This document shows, piece by piece, positions 9,173-16,604 of a stretch of DNA of 64,000 bases (positions are counted from its first letter, which is position 1; each line of letters begins with the position of its first letter). The DNA comes from Parachlamydia acanthamoebae (GTDB lineage: Bacteria; Chlamydiota; Chlamydiia; Chlamydiales; Parachlamydiaceae). The stretch is taken from the NCBI RefSeq assembly GCF_000875975.1, contig NZ_BAWW01000033.1:1-64000 (forward strand), read 5' to 3'. The position numbers were made by a program, and so were the translations under genes. Below the pieces are notes generated by a model. The model made no database searches. It was given only the letters and a program-made list of their open reading frames with translations, and was not told the origin of the DNA.

Positions 9173-10291
9173 ATGTTTGCCTTTATAGAAACTTACATTA
9201 TTCATGTGATCACAGATCAGCGCAAAGGATTCTTTCCTTCTTTGATTAAGGGAGCCTTGTGGATTTTAAGCTGTGTTTATCAGGCGATTGTCTTTTTGCG
9301 AAACTGGGGGTATGATCAGGGATTATTCCGTCAATACAACCCTCCTGTGCCTGTTGTGATGAGCATTGGAAATATTGTGGCGGGGGGAACAGGCAAAACG
9401 CCTTTGACTTTAATACTAGCGCAAGAATTTTCCGAAGCTTATCATGCCGTCATTCTATCCCGTGGATACCGTTCGCAGGCAGAACGTTTATCTTCACCCG
9501 TTATTCTTAGTCATGGGGATGGACAAGGTCCTATTCTTCCCGCTAATTTCTGCGGAGATGAGCCTTATATGCTGGCAAAAAATTTGCCTGATGTTGTGAT
9601 TGTGGTGGGAAGAGATAGACGGAAAGGGGCGGTTTTAGCTGCGAAGACAGGGGGGCAGCTTCTCTTATTGGATGATGGGATGCAGCACCGTCGTCTTGCT
9701 CGCGACTTTGAAGTGGTGGTAATGGATGGAGCTAATCCTTTCGGAGGAGGCTACTACTTGCCGCGAGGTTTTTTGCGAGAAAGCTTAAAATCTCTTGCGC
9801 GTGCAGACATAATTATACTAAACCATGTTTATTCAGATGCAGAATATGATAGGCTTAAAAAGCAAATTGCTGTTTATTCGTCTTCACCAATTATAGCGAC
9901 GCGAGCCAATGTTTGTGGCGTATGGTCATTGATTGATCATGCCCCTATTAATTTGAAAGGAGTAAAAATCGGCGTTTTTTGTGCCATTGCACACCCCGAC
10001 TACTTTCTTCAAACGCTGAAAGAGCTGGGGGCAGAAGTCGTTGCCTCCCATTTTGAAAGAGATCATTTAGATTTTGAGACGCAAGAATTAAATAAATTTG
10101 CTAAATTATGCAAAAACTGCGGAGCTAATTTTTTAGTTTGTACAGAAAAAGATCAAGTAAAGCTTGTTGATCCGCAGAAACTTTGCCTTCCTGTCGTGTG
10201 GGTGCAAATCCAACTTCAAATTGTACAGGGAGTTTTTGAGTGGAATGCTTTTATTGCGAAAGTGAAGAGTGAACTACAGAATCGCATATAA
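9173..10291 (+). CDS. lpxK: tetraacyldisaccharide 4'-kinase
   Basis: Phosphorylates the 4' position of the lipid A disaccharide precursor at the inner membrane. The 372-residue product has an N-terminal hydrophobic anchor segment (about 25-45), a P-loop GGTGKTPL near residue 73, and the LpxK signature DDGMQHRRLARD near 168, which includes the catalytic Asp-His region. An AAGAGAAGG sequence precedes the ATG. It is slightly longer than the enterobacterial enzyme (328 residues), mainly through N- and C-terminal extensions. It follows gmhA with a 100-base gap and could be co-transcribed. Confidence 0.93.
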   Translation: MFAFIETYIIHVITDQRKGFFPSLIKGALWILSCVYQAIVFLRNWGYDQGLFRQYNPPVPVVMSIGNIVAGGTGKTPLTLILAQEFSEAYHAVILSRGYRSQAERLSSPVILSHGDGQGPILPANFCGDEPYMLAKNLPDVVIVVGRDRRKGAVLAAKTGGQLLLLDDGMQHRRLARDFEVVVMDGANPFGGGYYLPRGFLRESLKSLARADIIILNHVYSDAEYDRLKKQIAVYSSSPIIATRANVCGVWSLIDHAPINLKGVKIGVFCAIAHPDYFLQTLKELGAEVVASHFERDHLDFETQELNKFAKLCKNCGANFLVCTEKDQVKLVDPQKLCLPVVWVQIQLQIVQGVFEWNAFIAKVKSELQNRI

Positions 10292-10323
10292 GGCAACGCT
10301 TGGCAGATCTTGAGGAGATACTA

Positions 10324-11556
10324 ATGAAGCTATGGTTAAAAATTTTAATAGCCCTTGCTCTAGGTGTGGCAACAGGACTGATATGGGGCCCTCAGGCTGA
10401 GATTCTCAAGCCTATTGGAGGTGTTTTTCTAAGCCTCATCAACATGATTATAATGTTGCTTGTGCTTGCATCGATGACAGTGGGAATTACCAGTATCCAT
10501 GATCCAAAAAAGTTGGGGCGTGTAGGATTAAAGTCCTTGATGGTATTTGCATTTACGACGATGGCGGCCATCGTGATGGGACTTTTGTTTTCTCAGATTT
10601 TTCAGGTAGGAGAAGGTCTGAATTTAAAGCAATCGACCGAAATTGTTCTTCAAACACCTCCTAGTTTAAGCGAAATTTTGTTGTCCATTGTTCCTAATAA
10701 TCCCATAAAATCTTTAGTGGAAGGAAATGTATTGCAAATCATTGTATTTGCTCTTTTTCTAGGCATTTCGATTAATTTTGCTGGAGAAAAAGGGAAACCT
10801 CTTCTTGAATTTATGGAATCTTTGGCAGATGTGATGTATCGGATGACTTCTATTGTGATGGAATTTTCTCCGATTGGGGTGTTTGCTATTATGGCTTCTG
10901 TCGCAGGATCTTTTGGGATTGCTGTGCTTATCCCTCTCATTAAATTCTTACTCGCTTATTACACAGCTGCGATTGTGCATTGTCTTGTGGTATTCTGCTC
11001 AATTTTATGGTTTATGGCAAAGCTTAGTCCCTTACCTTTTTTCAAAGGAATGAGTGACGCGATTATGGTTGCTTTTTCAACTTCCAGCAGTTCCGCTACA
11101 CTTCCTGTTTCGATGCATTGCGTGCAAGAAAACCTGGGGGTTTCCAAAAATATCTCGAATTTTGTGCTCCCTCTTGGATCAACGGTTAATATGAATGGCG
11201 CTGCAATTTTTCAAGGCATGGCTGCTGTTTTTATTGCGCATGCTTACGGGATCGAACTGGACTGGCAGAGCTTGATTACTCTTACGGTAACGGCAACTCT
11301 TTCCGCTATTGGAGCTGCCGGCATCCCTGGTTCAGGGTTTATTATGCTGACAGTTGTCTTTACCTCGATTGGTTTGCCAATTGAAGGATTAGCTATTTTA
11401 GCAGGTATTGACCGTATTCGTGAGATGGGTTCCACGGTATTAAATATTTTGGGTGATGCAGTTTGTGCGATTTACGTGGCGAAGCAGGAAGGGGAATTAG
11501 ATGAACGACAATATTATCATGAGGAATTAGTTGAATTAGAGGGGAGTGATATTTAA
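10324..11556 (+). CDS. dicarboxylate/amino acid:cation symporter (DAACS family)
   Basis: Inner-membrane secondary transporter of the GltP/DctA family, taking up glutamate, aspartate or C4-dicarboxylates with Na+ or H+. The 410 residues contain eight or so membrane helices, the Ser-rich hairpin AFSTSSSSATLPVS, the NMNGAA motif that builds the substrate and Na+ site, and the AAGIPGSGFIMLT second hairpin. These are the hallmark elements of the family. The ATG at 10324 is chosen because GAGGAG sits just ahead; an in-frame TTG at 10300 would add eight residues without a good ribosome-binding site. Substrate cannot be settled from sequence. An intracellular bacterium would plausibly use it to import host amino acids. 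Confidence 0.9.
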   Translation: MKLWLKILIALALGVATGLIWGPQAEILKPIGGVFLSLINMIIMLLVLASMTVGITSIHDPKKLGRVGLKSLMVFAFTTMAAIVMGLLFSQIFQVGEGLNLKQSTEIVLQTPPSLSEILLSIVPNNPIKSLVEGNVLQIIVFALFLGISINFAGEKGKPLLEFMESLADVMYRMTSIVMEFSPIGVFAIMASVAGSFGIAVLIPLIKFLLAYYTAAIVHCLVVFCSILWFMAKLSPLPFFKGMSDAIMVAFSTSSSSATLPVSMHCVQENLGVSKNISNFVLPLGSTVNMNGAAIFQGMAAVFIAHAYGIELDWQSLITLTVTATLSAIGAAGIPGSGFIMLTVVFTSIGLPIEGLAILAGIDRIREMGSTVLNILGDAVCAIYVAKQEGELDERQYYHEELVELEGSDI

Positions 11557-11605
11557 AAAAAAACTCCTTATCGAAAGAAGTTCGTTTATTTAATTCAAAA
11601 AATAT

Positions 11606-11611
11606 TATAAT
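11606..11611 (+). promoter_or_regulatory. candidate -10 box for the His-rich protein gene
   Basis: A perfect TATAAT lies in an AT-rich stretch 34 bases ahead of the ATG at 11645. No convincing -35 hexamer is visible at 16-18 bases upstream, so this is a tentative call. Confidence 0.35.
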
Positions 11612-11644
11612 AAAACATATCACATTCCACTAAGGAGGTGCGTT

Positions 11645-11977
11645 ATGTTTCCTCGTAAGTTTTTGTTTCTATCCTTGTTTGCTCTTTCTTGTTCATCTCT
11701 AGCCTTTTCTGCTCAATCTACACTTTTGGCTAGAGGAGGTGAGCATGAAGGTGGCGGCCATCACGAAGGTCAGCATCACGAAATGAATCACCATGAAAAT
11801 GGTCAAAGATTTCATGATGAAGGACATGGCAATGAATTTAGACATGGTTATGGACATGAGGGTGAGTGGAATAATAATCGTCACGGCGTGTTTGTGGATG
11901 AATCAAACCCTGCCCCTGTAGTGGTCGAGCCATCAGACGATGTCCCTTATAACTCTTCTAATGGCTATGGTAATTAA
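11645..11977 (+). CDS. small secreted His-rich protein
   Basis: A 110-residue precursor with a clear signal peptide (MFPRKFLFLSLFALSCSSLAFSA, cleavage near residue 23). The mature part is dominated by His, Gly, Glu and Asn, with repeated HHE/GHE units at about residues 33-75, then an acidic Pro/Val-rich tail. Such composition suggests binding of Ni, Zn or Cu in the periplasm or outside the cell, but no family was recognised. TAAGGAGG, an almost full match to the anti-Shine-Dalgarno, lies 7 bases before the ATG, and a strong hairpin follows the stop, so this looks like an abundantly translated single-gene unit. Confidence 0.75.
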   Translation: MFPRKFLFLSLFALSCSSLAFSAQSTLLARGGEHEGGGHHEGQHHEMNHHENGQRFHDEGHGNEFRHGYGHEGEWNNNRHGVFVDESNPAPVVVEPSDDVPYNSSNGYGN

Positions 11978-11982
11978 TATTA

Positions 11983-12008
11983 AGACACCTCTCTAACGAG
12001 AGGTGTCT
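11983..12008 (+). terminator. perfect 10-bp hairpin after the His-rich gene
   Basis: AGACACCTCT and AGAGGTGTCT form a perfect 10-bp stem around a 6-base CTAACG loop, starting 5 bases after the stop codon. The downstream tract is only moderately T-rich (AGTTAATTTATC), so termination is likely but may be imperfect. Confidence 0.75.
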
Positions 12009-12736
12009 AGTTAATTTATCATCTGTTTATCCATTTTCTGAGGGAATAGCTGCAAATTGTATTTGGGTATTATCCGATACAAATGGCGTTTTAGAGATTG
12101 CTCATATGAGCGTATCTCTTATATAATCCAGTATTTTCCTGGATATCAATCTGCTGAGACTGGTAACTCAAAGCAATCAAATAATTCATTATCTCGCCTC
12201 CCGGCGTGTAGTCTTTCTCAAATATCCTGATTTTGTAAAGATTTATGGCGAGACGTTTGGTCTCATTGATTTGGCTAAGCATCAAGGATTCACCAAACTA
12301 ATATTCAACCGTTGATAAAAAGCCTGTTTTAGCTTCAATGTGAAAGCAGAATGTGGAAAGTTTTGTAACAAATTTGATCAGGATGACGGTTATTATTTTC
12401 TAGTAAAAAGAATTCCTCTTCGGAACTAAAATGAATTAAATTTTTATCACTAAATGGAAGTTTAGTAGATAGATTAAATGTAAATAAACAAAAATACGTT
12501 TAATATTTTTAATATACATAAAGACTTTCTTTAAGAATGTGTTAAATTTTATTTGCTTAATTTTTACTTTCCATTCTTCCCTCAAATTAGTTTTAGCAAT
12601 ATCCTCTTCTGACAACATTTTTAATGTGTCATATGCAGGACATAAGAGATTATTTATTTCAAAAAAAGCGTTATCTTGCTAAAGTGCCACTTTACCCGCT
12701 GACATGTGGTTGAGGGTTTTCTTTTTTTGACAAGGG
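12009..12736. other. long AT-rich stretch without a convincing gene
   Basis: No recognisable gene. Short open frames exist on the minus strand (12091-12285, 64 codons; 12436-12618, 60 codons) but they lack ribosome-binding sites and known motifs. Plus-strand pieces such as 12334-12428 also read open but are short. The stretch could be gene debris. The promoter of the respiratory cluster should lie near its right end. Confidence 0.5.
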
Positions 12737-14581
12737 ATGGGTAGCGTGTTTGAAGAAGACACAATAAATGCATATCAAGAAATCTATGAGACAGTAATTC
12801 CAGATTTGGATTATTACTTGCGACAAATCGATTGTCGGGATGGATGTCCTGTCAATACGGATCCGCGCGGTTATATGATGGCTTTGCATGCGGGAAATCT
12901 TATGGAAGGCTACAAAATAGCCAGAGGGCCAAATCCCTTTGCTTCAATTTGTGGTATGATTTGTGGGGCACCTTGTGAAACCTCATGCCGTCGAGATCGT
13001 GTCGATAAAACTCTCACCATTCGTGCGCAAAAACGTTATCTGGACGAATGGTTCGGATTAGATAAAGAAGCTCATATTAAATCTCTTGAAATGAGTTATG
13101 CCCGAGGATCAACTAAGCCCGTTCCAAACGGATTAAAAGTTGCTTGTATAGGTGCGGGAGTGGCTTCTCTAACAGCTGCACACGATTTATTACGCTTAGG
13201 CTATGCGGTTGATGTTTACGAAATGATGCGCATGCCTGGGGGAATGTTAACTTATGGTGTGCCTTCCTACCGTTTAAAAAATGAAATTGCGATTAATGAA
13301 TGCTTTGCTATTGAGTATCTGGGAGCCAAAATACACTACAACATGAAAGTTGGACGTGACATCACAATGACTGAACTTCAAGCCAAATATGATGCCGTCT
13401 TTATTGGCATTGGATTGTGGAAGTCGCGTGATTTACCGATTCCAGGAGCTGATCAACCAGATGTGATTCGTGGAATTGAATATTTACGCGTGCGCTGTGC
13501 GGATCAAGAATGGAAAATTGGTGAGCGCATGGTCGTTGTGGGAGGTGGAAACGTTGCCTTTGACGTTGCCCGAACATCTCGTCGAAACGGGGCTAAGCAG
13601 GTCACTATGGTCTGTTTAGAAGCACGCGATGAACAAACCGCGGATGAGTTTGAAATAGAAGATGGCCTTGAAGAGGGCATCAAAATCATCAATCGATTAG
13701 CCCCTATTGCTGTTGAAAGAGATGCACAGAATCGGATCACAGGTCTACGTGTTCAACCTATTTACTATCTATTTGATCACACTGGACGTTTTGCTCCAAA
13801 ATTTGTTCCTGATTCTCAATTTGTGATTGAATGCGATTCGATTGCTTTGGCCATTGGGCAGGGGATGGATATGAGTCTATTTAATGGTTGGGATAAAAAA
13901 GATGCACTCAAGTTAGACCGTGGGGTTATTGCTGCGGAAAGAGGAACTTGTCGAACTTCTGTTAAGGGCATTTATGCGGGAGGTGACGCTGCTTTTGGAG
14001 CTGCTCTCTTTATTACGGCTATTAGACATGGTCAAGAAGCGGCACGAGCCATTGATGAGGATCTTCAAAATGCCCATCCCTATCAAGAATTTGTGGGCGA
14101 ATTTACTGAATTACCTCCTATGCGGGATAAAACTTACCTCCGAACAAAATGGGCTTTGCCATCCATGCAGCCCCCAAGTGTACGTGTAAATAATCTCAAT
14201 ATGGTGGAAAACAACTATACAGATGAAGAAGCTCATCAGCAATCAAATCGTTGTTTACAGTGTCATGTAAGCCCTGTTTTTGATGGAACATTATGCATCA
14301 AATGCAATGGATGTGTCGATGTTTGTCCTTGTAATTGTTTAAAGCAGGTTCCGATTAGCAAGTTAAACTTGGATCTGGGAGAAGGGGATTTGCGTAAAGC
14401 TGTGGATAATTTCTATGGGGTCGACTCGGCCAGCATGAGCCCTTCAGAACTTTCGATCATGGGAACAGCTATGTTAAAAGATGAAGATTTGTGTATTCGA
14501 TGTGGGTTATGTGCAGAGAAGTGTCCAACCCAGGCTGTAACCATGGATGCGATGAATTATTCTTTCAGGTGGATTGGCTAA
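12737..14581 (+). CDS. FAD/NAD(P)-dependent oxidoreductase, GltD-like, with C-terminal 4Fe-4S ferredoxin domain
   Basis: A 614-residue flavoprotein of the glutamate synthase small-subunit family. In order: a Fer4_20-type N-terminal Cys cluster domain (CRDGCPVNTDPRG, CGMICGAPCETSCRRDRVD) at about 35-95; FAD Rossmann motif ACIGAGVASLTAA near 137; an NAD(P) motif VVVGGGNVAFDVAR near 267; an FAD-closing YAGGDAAFG near 413; then two 4Fe-4S clusters, CIKCNGCVDVCPCNC near 521 and CIRCGLCAEKCP near 590. No glutamate synthase large subunit is nearby; CcoS and Rieske genes follow at once, so it probably feeds electrons into the bc-like complex. The start may be the GTG at 12746, since AAGGGATGG is well spaced for that codon and too close to the ATG at 12737. 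Confidence 0.85.
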   Translation: MGSVFEEDTINAYQEIYETVIPDLDYYLRQIDCRDGCPVNTDPRGYMMALHAGNLMEGYKIARGPNPFASICGMICGAPCETSCRRDRVDKTLTIRAQKRYLDEWFGLDKEAHIKSLEMSYARGSTKPVPNGLKVACIGAGVASLTAAHDLLRLGYAVDVYEMMRMPGGMLTYGVPSYRLKNEIAINECFAIEYLGAKIHYNMKVGRDITMTELQAKYDAVFIGIGLWKSRDLPIPGADQPDVIRGIEYLRVRCADQEWKIGERMVVVGGGNVAFDVARTSRRNGAKQVTMVCLEARDEQTADEFEIEDGLEEGIKIINRLAPIAVERDAQNRITGLRVQPIYYLFDHTGRFAPKFVPDSQFVIECDSIALAIGQGMDMSLFNGWDKKDALKLDRGVIAAERGTCRTSVKGIYAGGDAAFGAALFITAIRHGQEAARAIDEDLQNAHPYQEFVGEFTELPPMRDKTYLRTKWALPSMQPPSVRVNNLNMVENNYTDEEAHQQSNRCLQCHVSPVFDGTLCIKCNGCVDVCPCNCLKQVPISKLNLDLGEGDLRKAVDNFYGVDSASMSPSELSIMGTAMLKDEDLCIRCGLCAEKCPTQAVTMDAMNYSFRWIG

Positions 14582-14582
14582 G

Positions 14583-14714
14583 ATGTTTTGGGATCTCATT
14601 TTAACCCTTTTGCTTGCTGTAGGAGGGATATGCGTGTACTTATATTATTTAAAAAAAGGTCAATTTGAAGATCCGGAAGATGTCAAATACCAGATGTTTC
14701 GTGATGAGGAGTAA
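14583..14714 (+). CDS. ccoS: CcoS-like cbb3 oxidase assembly protein
   Basis: A 43-residue single-span membrane protein lying between the flavoprotein and Rieske genes, overlooked by length filters. It starts one base after the preceding stop. The pattern is that of CcoS: one N-terminal helix (about residues 4-23), then [16 protein letters not shown] and a final acidic run (RDEE), matching the SGQFDD...R.L.DD signature. CcoS is needed to insert heme and copper into the cbb3 oxidase catalytic subunit, and ccoN lies 6 kb downstream in the same run of genes. Confidence 0.75.
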   Translation: MFWDLILTLLLAVGGICVYLYYLKKGQFEDPEDVKYQMFRDEE

Positions 14715-14719
14715 AGGCA

Positions 14720-15232
14720 ATGCCAAAATATCGTAATTCTTTAAATGTAGATCCAGATGATAAGGATCCTTTAATTTCGCGTCGCTCTTTTCTTGCATTA
14801 ATGGGAGTCGGAGCGTGTTTGATCGGTGTTGGGCAAATGGTGGGTGCTTCTTTTTTAGGATTTTTATATCCGAATGCGATGAAGGTTCCTCCTAGCATTT
14901 TTTCTCTAGGGCGTCCTGAAGAGGTGCTTTCCAAAGATGCCAAAGTATTCGATCCAAAGCAAAAAGTGTTTGTCGAAACACAGTCGGGAAAAGTCCGTGT
15001 TCAGACGGCTGTATGTACACATTTGGGTTGTACGGTCAATTTAGTTGAAACGGGATATGCCTGTCCTTGCCATGGCTCAACATATGATCAATATGGAAGA
15101 AATACAGGCGGACCTGCTCCTTTGCCATTAGTGTATTTTCTTGTTTTTTTGGGCGCCTCTGGAGAGATCATGGTGGATAAATCGAAAACAACCCTTGATT
15201 GGTCAAAAGCATGGTTTACCCCTACTGTATAA
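14720..15232 (+). CDS. petA: Rieske 2Fe-2S protein of a bc-type complex
   Basis: Electron carrier between quinol and the cytochrome c domain. The 170 residues start with a twin-Arg/transmembrane anchor ([17 protein letters not shown] at about 14-30), as expected for Tat-exported Rieske proteins, followed by the cluster-binding motifs CTHLGC near 96 and CPCHGS near 112, with the two Cys and two His ligands present. The Pro loop GGPAPLPL follows near 127. It is located directly ahead of the cytochrome b gene, as in most bc operons. Gene symbol petA (or qcrA) is by role. Confidence 0.93.
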   Translation: MPKYRNSLNVDPDDKDPLISRRSFLALMGVGACLIGVGQMVGASFLGFLYPNAMKVPPSIFSLGRPEEVLSKDAKVFDPKQKVFVETQSGKVRVQTAVCTHLGCTVNLVETGYACPCHGSTYDQYGRNTGGPAPLPLVYFLVFLGASGEIMVDKSKTTLDWSKAWFTPTV

Positions 15233-15260
15233 ATATGATTATTTTGGAGATTGAATAAAT

Positions 15261-16586
15261 ATGGAAGTTTTCCAGGGAAGACCTCGAGAAACGTGGGGAG
15301 AATATCTTCTTAATCTGCCTGCTTTGTTTGTGCGATCCATTTTCAGACATAACTATCCAAATAATGATGTTGACCGCTCCGAAATTGTCTTTAAGAATTT
15401 CTTTTTGCATTTCCACCCTGTCAAATGTCACAAGCACTCGCTTGATCCTTTTTATACCTTGGGTTTAGGCGTAATCACGATGAGCTTGTTTCTTCTTTTA
15501 GTTTTTACAGGGGTTGTTTTGATGTTTTATTACATCCCCGCAGAAGATCGTGCATACGACATCATGAAAGATTGGCAAGACACAACCCCTTTTGCCATGA
15601 TGTATCGTAACATGCACCGTTGGAGTGCTCACTTGATGGTTTTGTTTGTTTTCTTGCATATGTCAAGGGTTTTTTACACGGGATCCTATAAAGGAACAAG
15701 ACGCTTTAATTGGGTGATTGGAGTCATTTTGATGGTATTGACCCTGCTCTTATCTTTTACCGGGTATTTGCTTCCTTGGGATCAGCTTGCCTTTTGGGCG
15801 ATTACGGTGGGTTCCAACATTGCGGGATATGTCCCTAATATTCCAGGATTTGAACACAATATCAATCGGGTGATGCTTCTAGCCTCCACGAATGTTGGAC
15901 AAGATGCTTTAATTCGCTTTTATGTTTTGCATGTCGCTTTTTTACCTTTATTAGCTGGCACATTAATTGGCGTGCATTTTTGGCGCATCCGTAAGGACGG
16001 TGGACTTTCCAGGCCTCCAGATCGGATTATTCCTGACCCATTGCGCGTTGTGCAGAGATCGGATACGAAAGAGTCTTTTGCTCCTGGTGTCAAACGCACA
16101 TATGGTCTGATGGAATTGGTGAGAGGCACATGTCCCACTGTTGATAAAGGGCCTTACCAGTTTGTATTCACCTGGCCTCATTTGCTGAGGGCTGAGTTGG
16201 TGGCATTTTTGTTAACAACGGCCCTTGTTTTATGTCTTTCGTTTATCGACGCGCCTTTGGAAGAACCGGCCAATCCCACCAAACCTCCGAACCCTTCTAA
16301 AGCTCCTTGGTACTTTTTGGGTCTTCAAGAAATGGTGGCATATGATGCTTTTTGGGGTGGTGTAGGTGTGCCAACGGCAATCATTTTGGGGTTAATGGCC
16401 ATTCCTTATTTGGACAGAAATCCTCAAGGTCAAGGTGTGTGGTTCCATCGTAGTCGTTATTTAGCCATATTCCTCTATACGGCATTTATGACGTTTCAAG
16501 GTCTTTTAATCATTGTAGGGACTTATTTTCGAGGAGCTAACTGGGGATGGGTTTGGCCATGGACAGAAAATTTTGCGAGACACTGA
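15261..16586 (+). CDS. petB: cytochrome b (fused b6/subunit IV) of a bc-type complex
   Basis: Membrane quinol-oxidising subunit holding two b hemes. At 441 residues it contains both the N-terminal heme-binding half (MHRWSAHLMVLFVFLHMSR and HVAFLPLLAGTLIGVHFWR supply the four His ligands) and the C-terminal half. The Qo-site motif reads KAPWYFLGLQE, an APWY variant of the PEWY motif seen in many menaquinone-using bacteria. About eight helices are visible. It follows the Rieske gene by 28 bases and precedes the giant multiheme cytochrome, which takes the place normally held by cytochrome c1. Confidence 0.92.
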   Translation: MEVFQGRPRETWGEYLLNLPALFVRSIFRHNYPNNDVDRSEIVFKNFFLHFHPVKCHKHSLDPFYTLGLGVITMSLFLLLVFTGVVLMFYYIPAEDRAYDIMKDWQDTTPFAMMYRNMHRWSAHLMVLFVFLHMSRVFYTGSYKGTRRFNWVIGVILMVLTLLLSFTGYLLPWDQLAFWAITVGSNIAGYVPNIPGFEHNINRVMLLASTNVGQDALIRFYVLHVAFLPLLAGTLIGVHFWRIRKDGGLSRPPDRIIPDPLRVVQRSDTKESFAPGVKRTYGLMELVRGTCPTVDKGPYQFVFTWPHLLRAELVAFLLTTALVLCLSFIDAPLEEPANPTKPPNPSKAPWYFLGLQEMVAYDAFWGGVGVPTAIILGLMAIPYLDRNPQGQGVWFHRSRYLAIFLYTAFMTFQGLLIIVGTYFRGANWGWVWPWTENFARH

Positions 16587-16604
16587 TGCAAGGAGTATTT
16601 AGGA

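Noticed and set aside
12091-12285. 64-codon minus-strand open frame
   Set aside because: No ribosome-binding site, no motif and no neighbour context; treated as non-coding or debris.
14258-14275. CLQCH in the GltD-like flavoprotein as a c-type heme site
   Set aside because: It lies in a cytosolic FeS flavoprotein just ahead of 4Fe-4S motifs, so the Cys are more likely FeS or structural.
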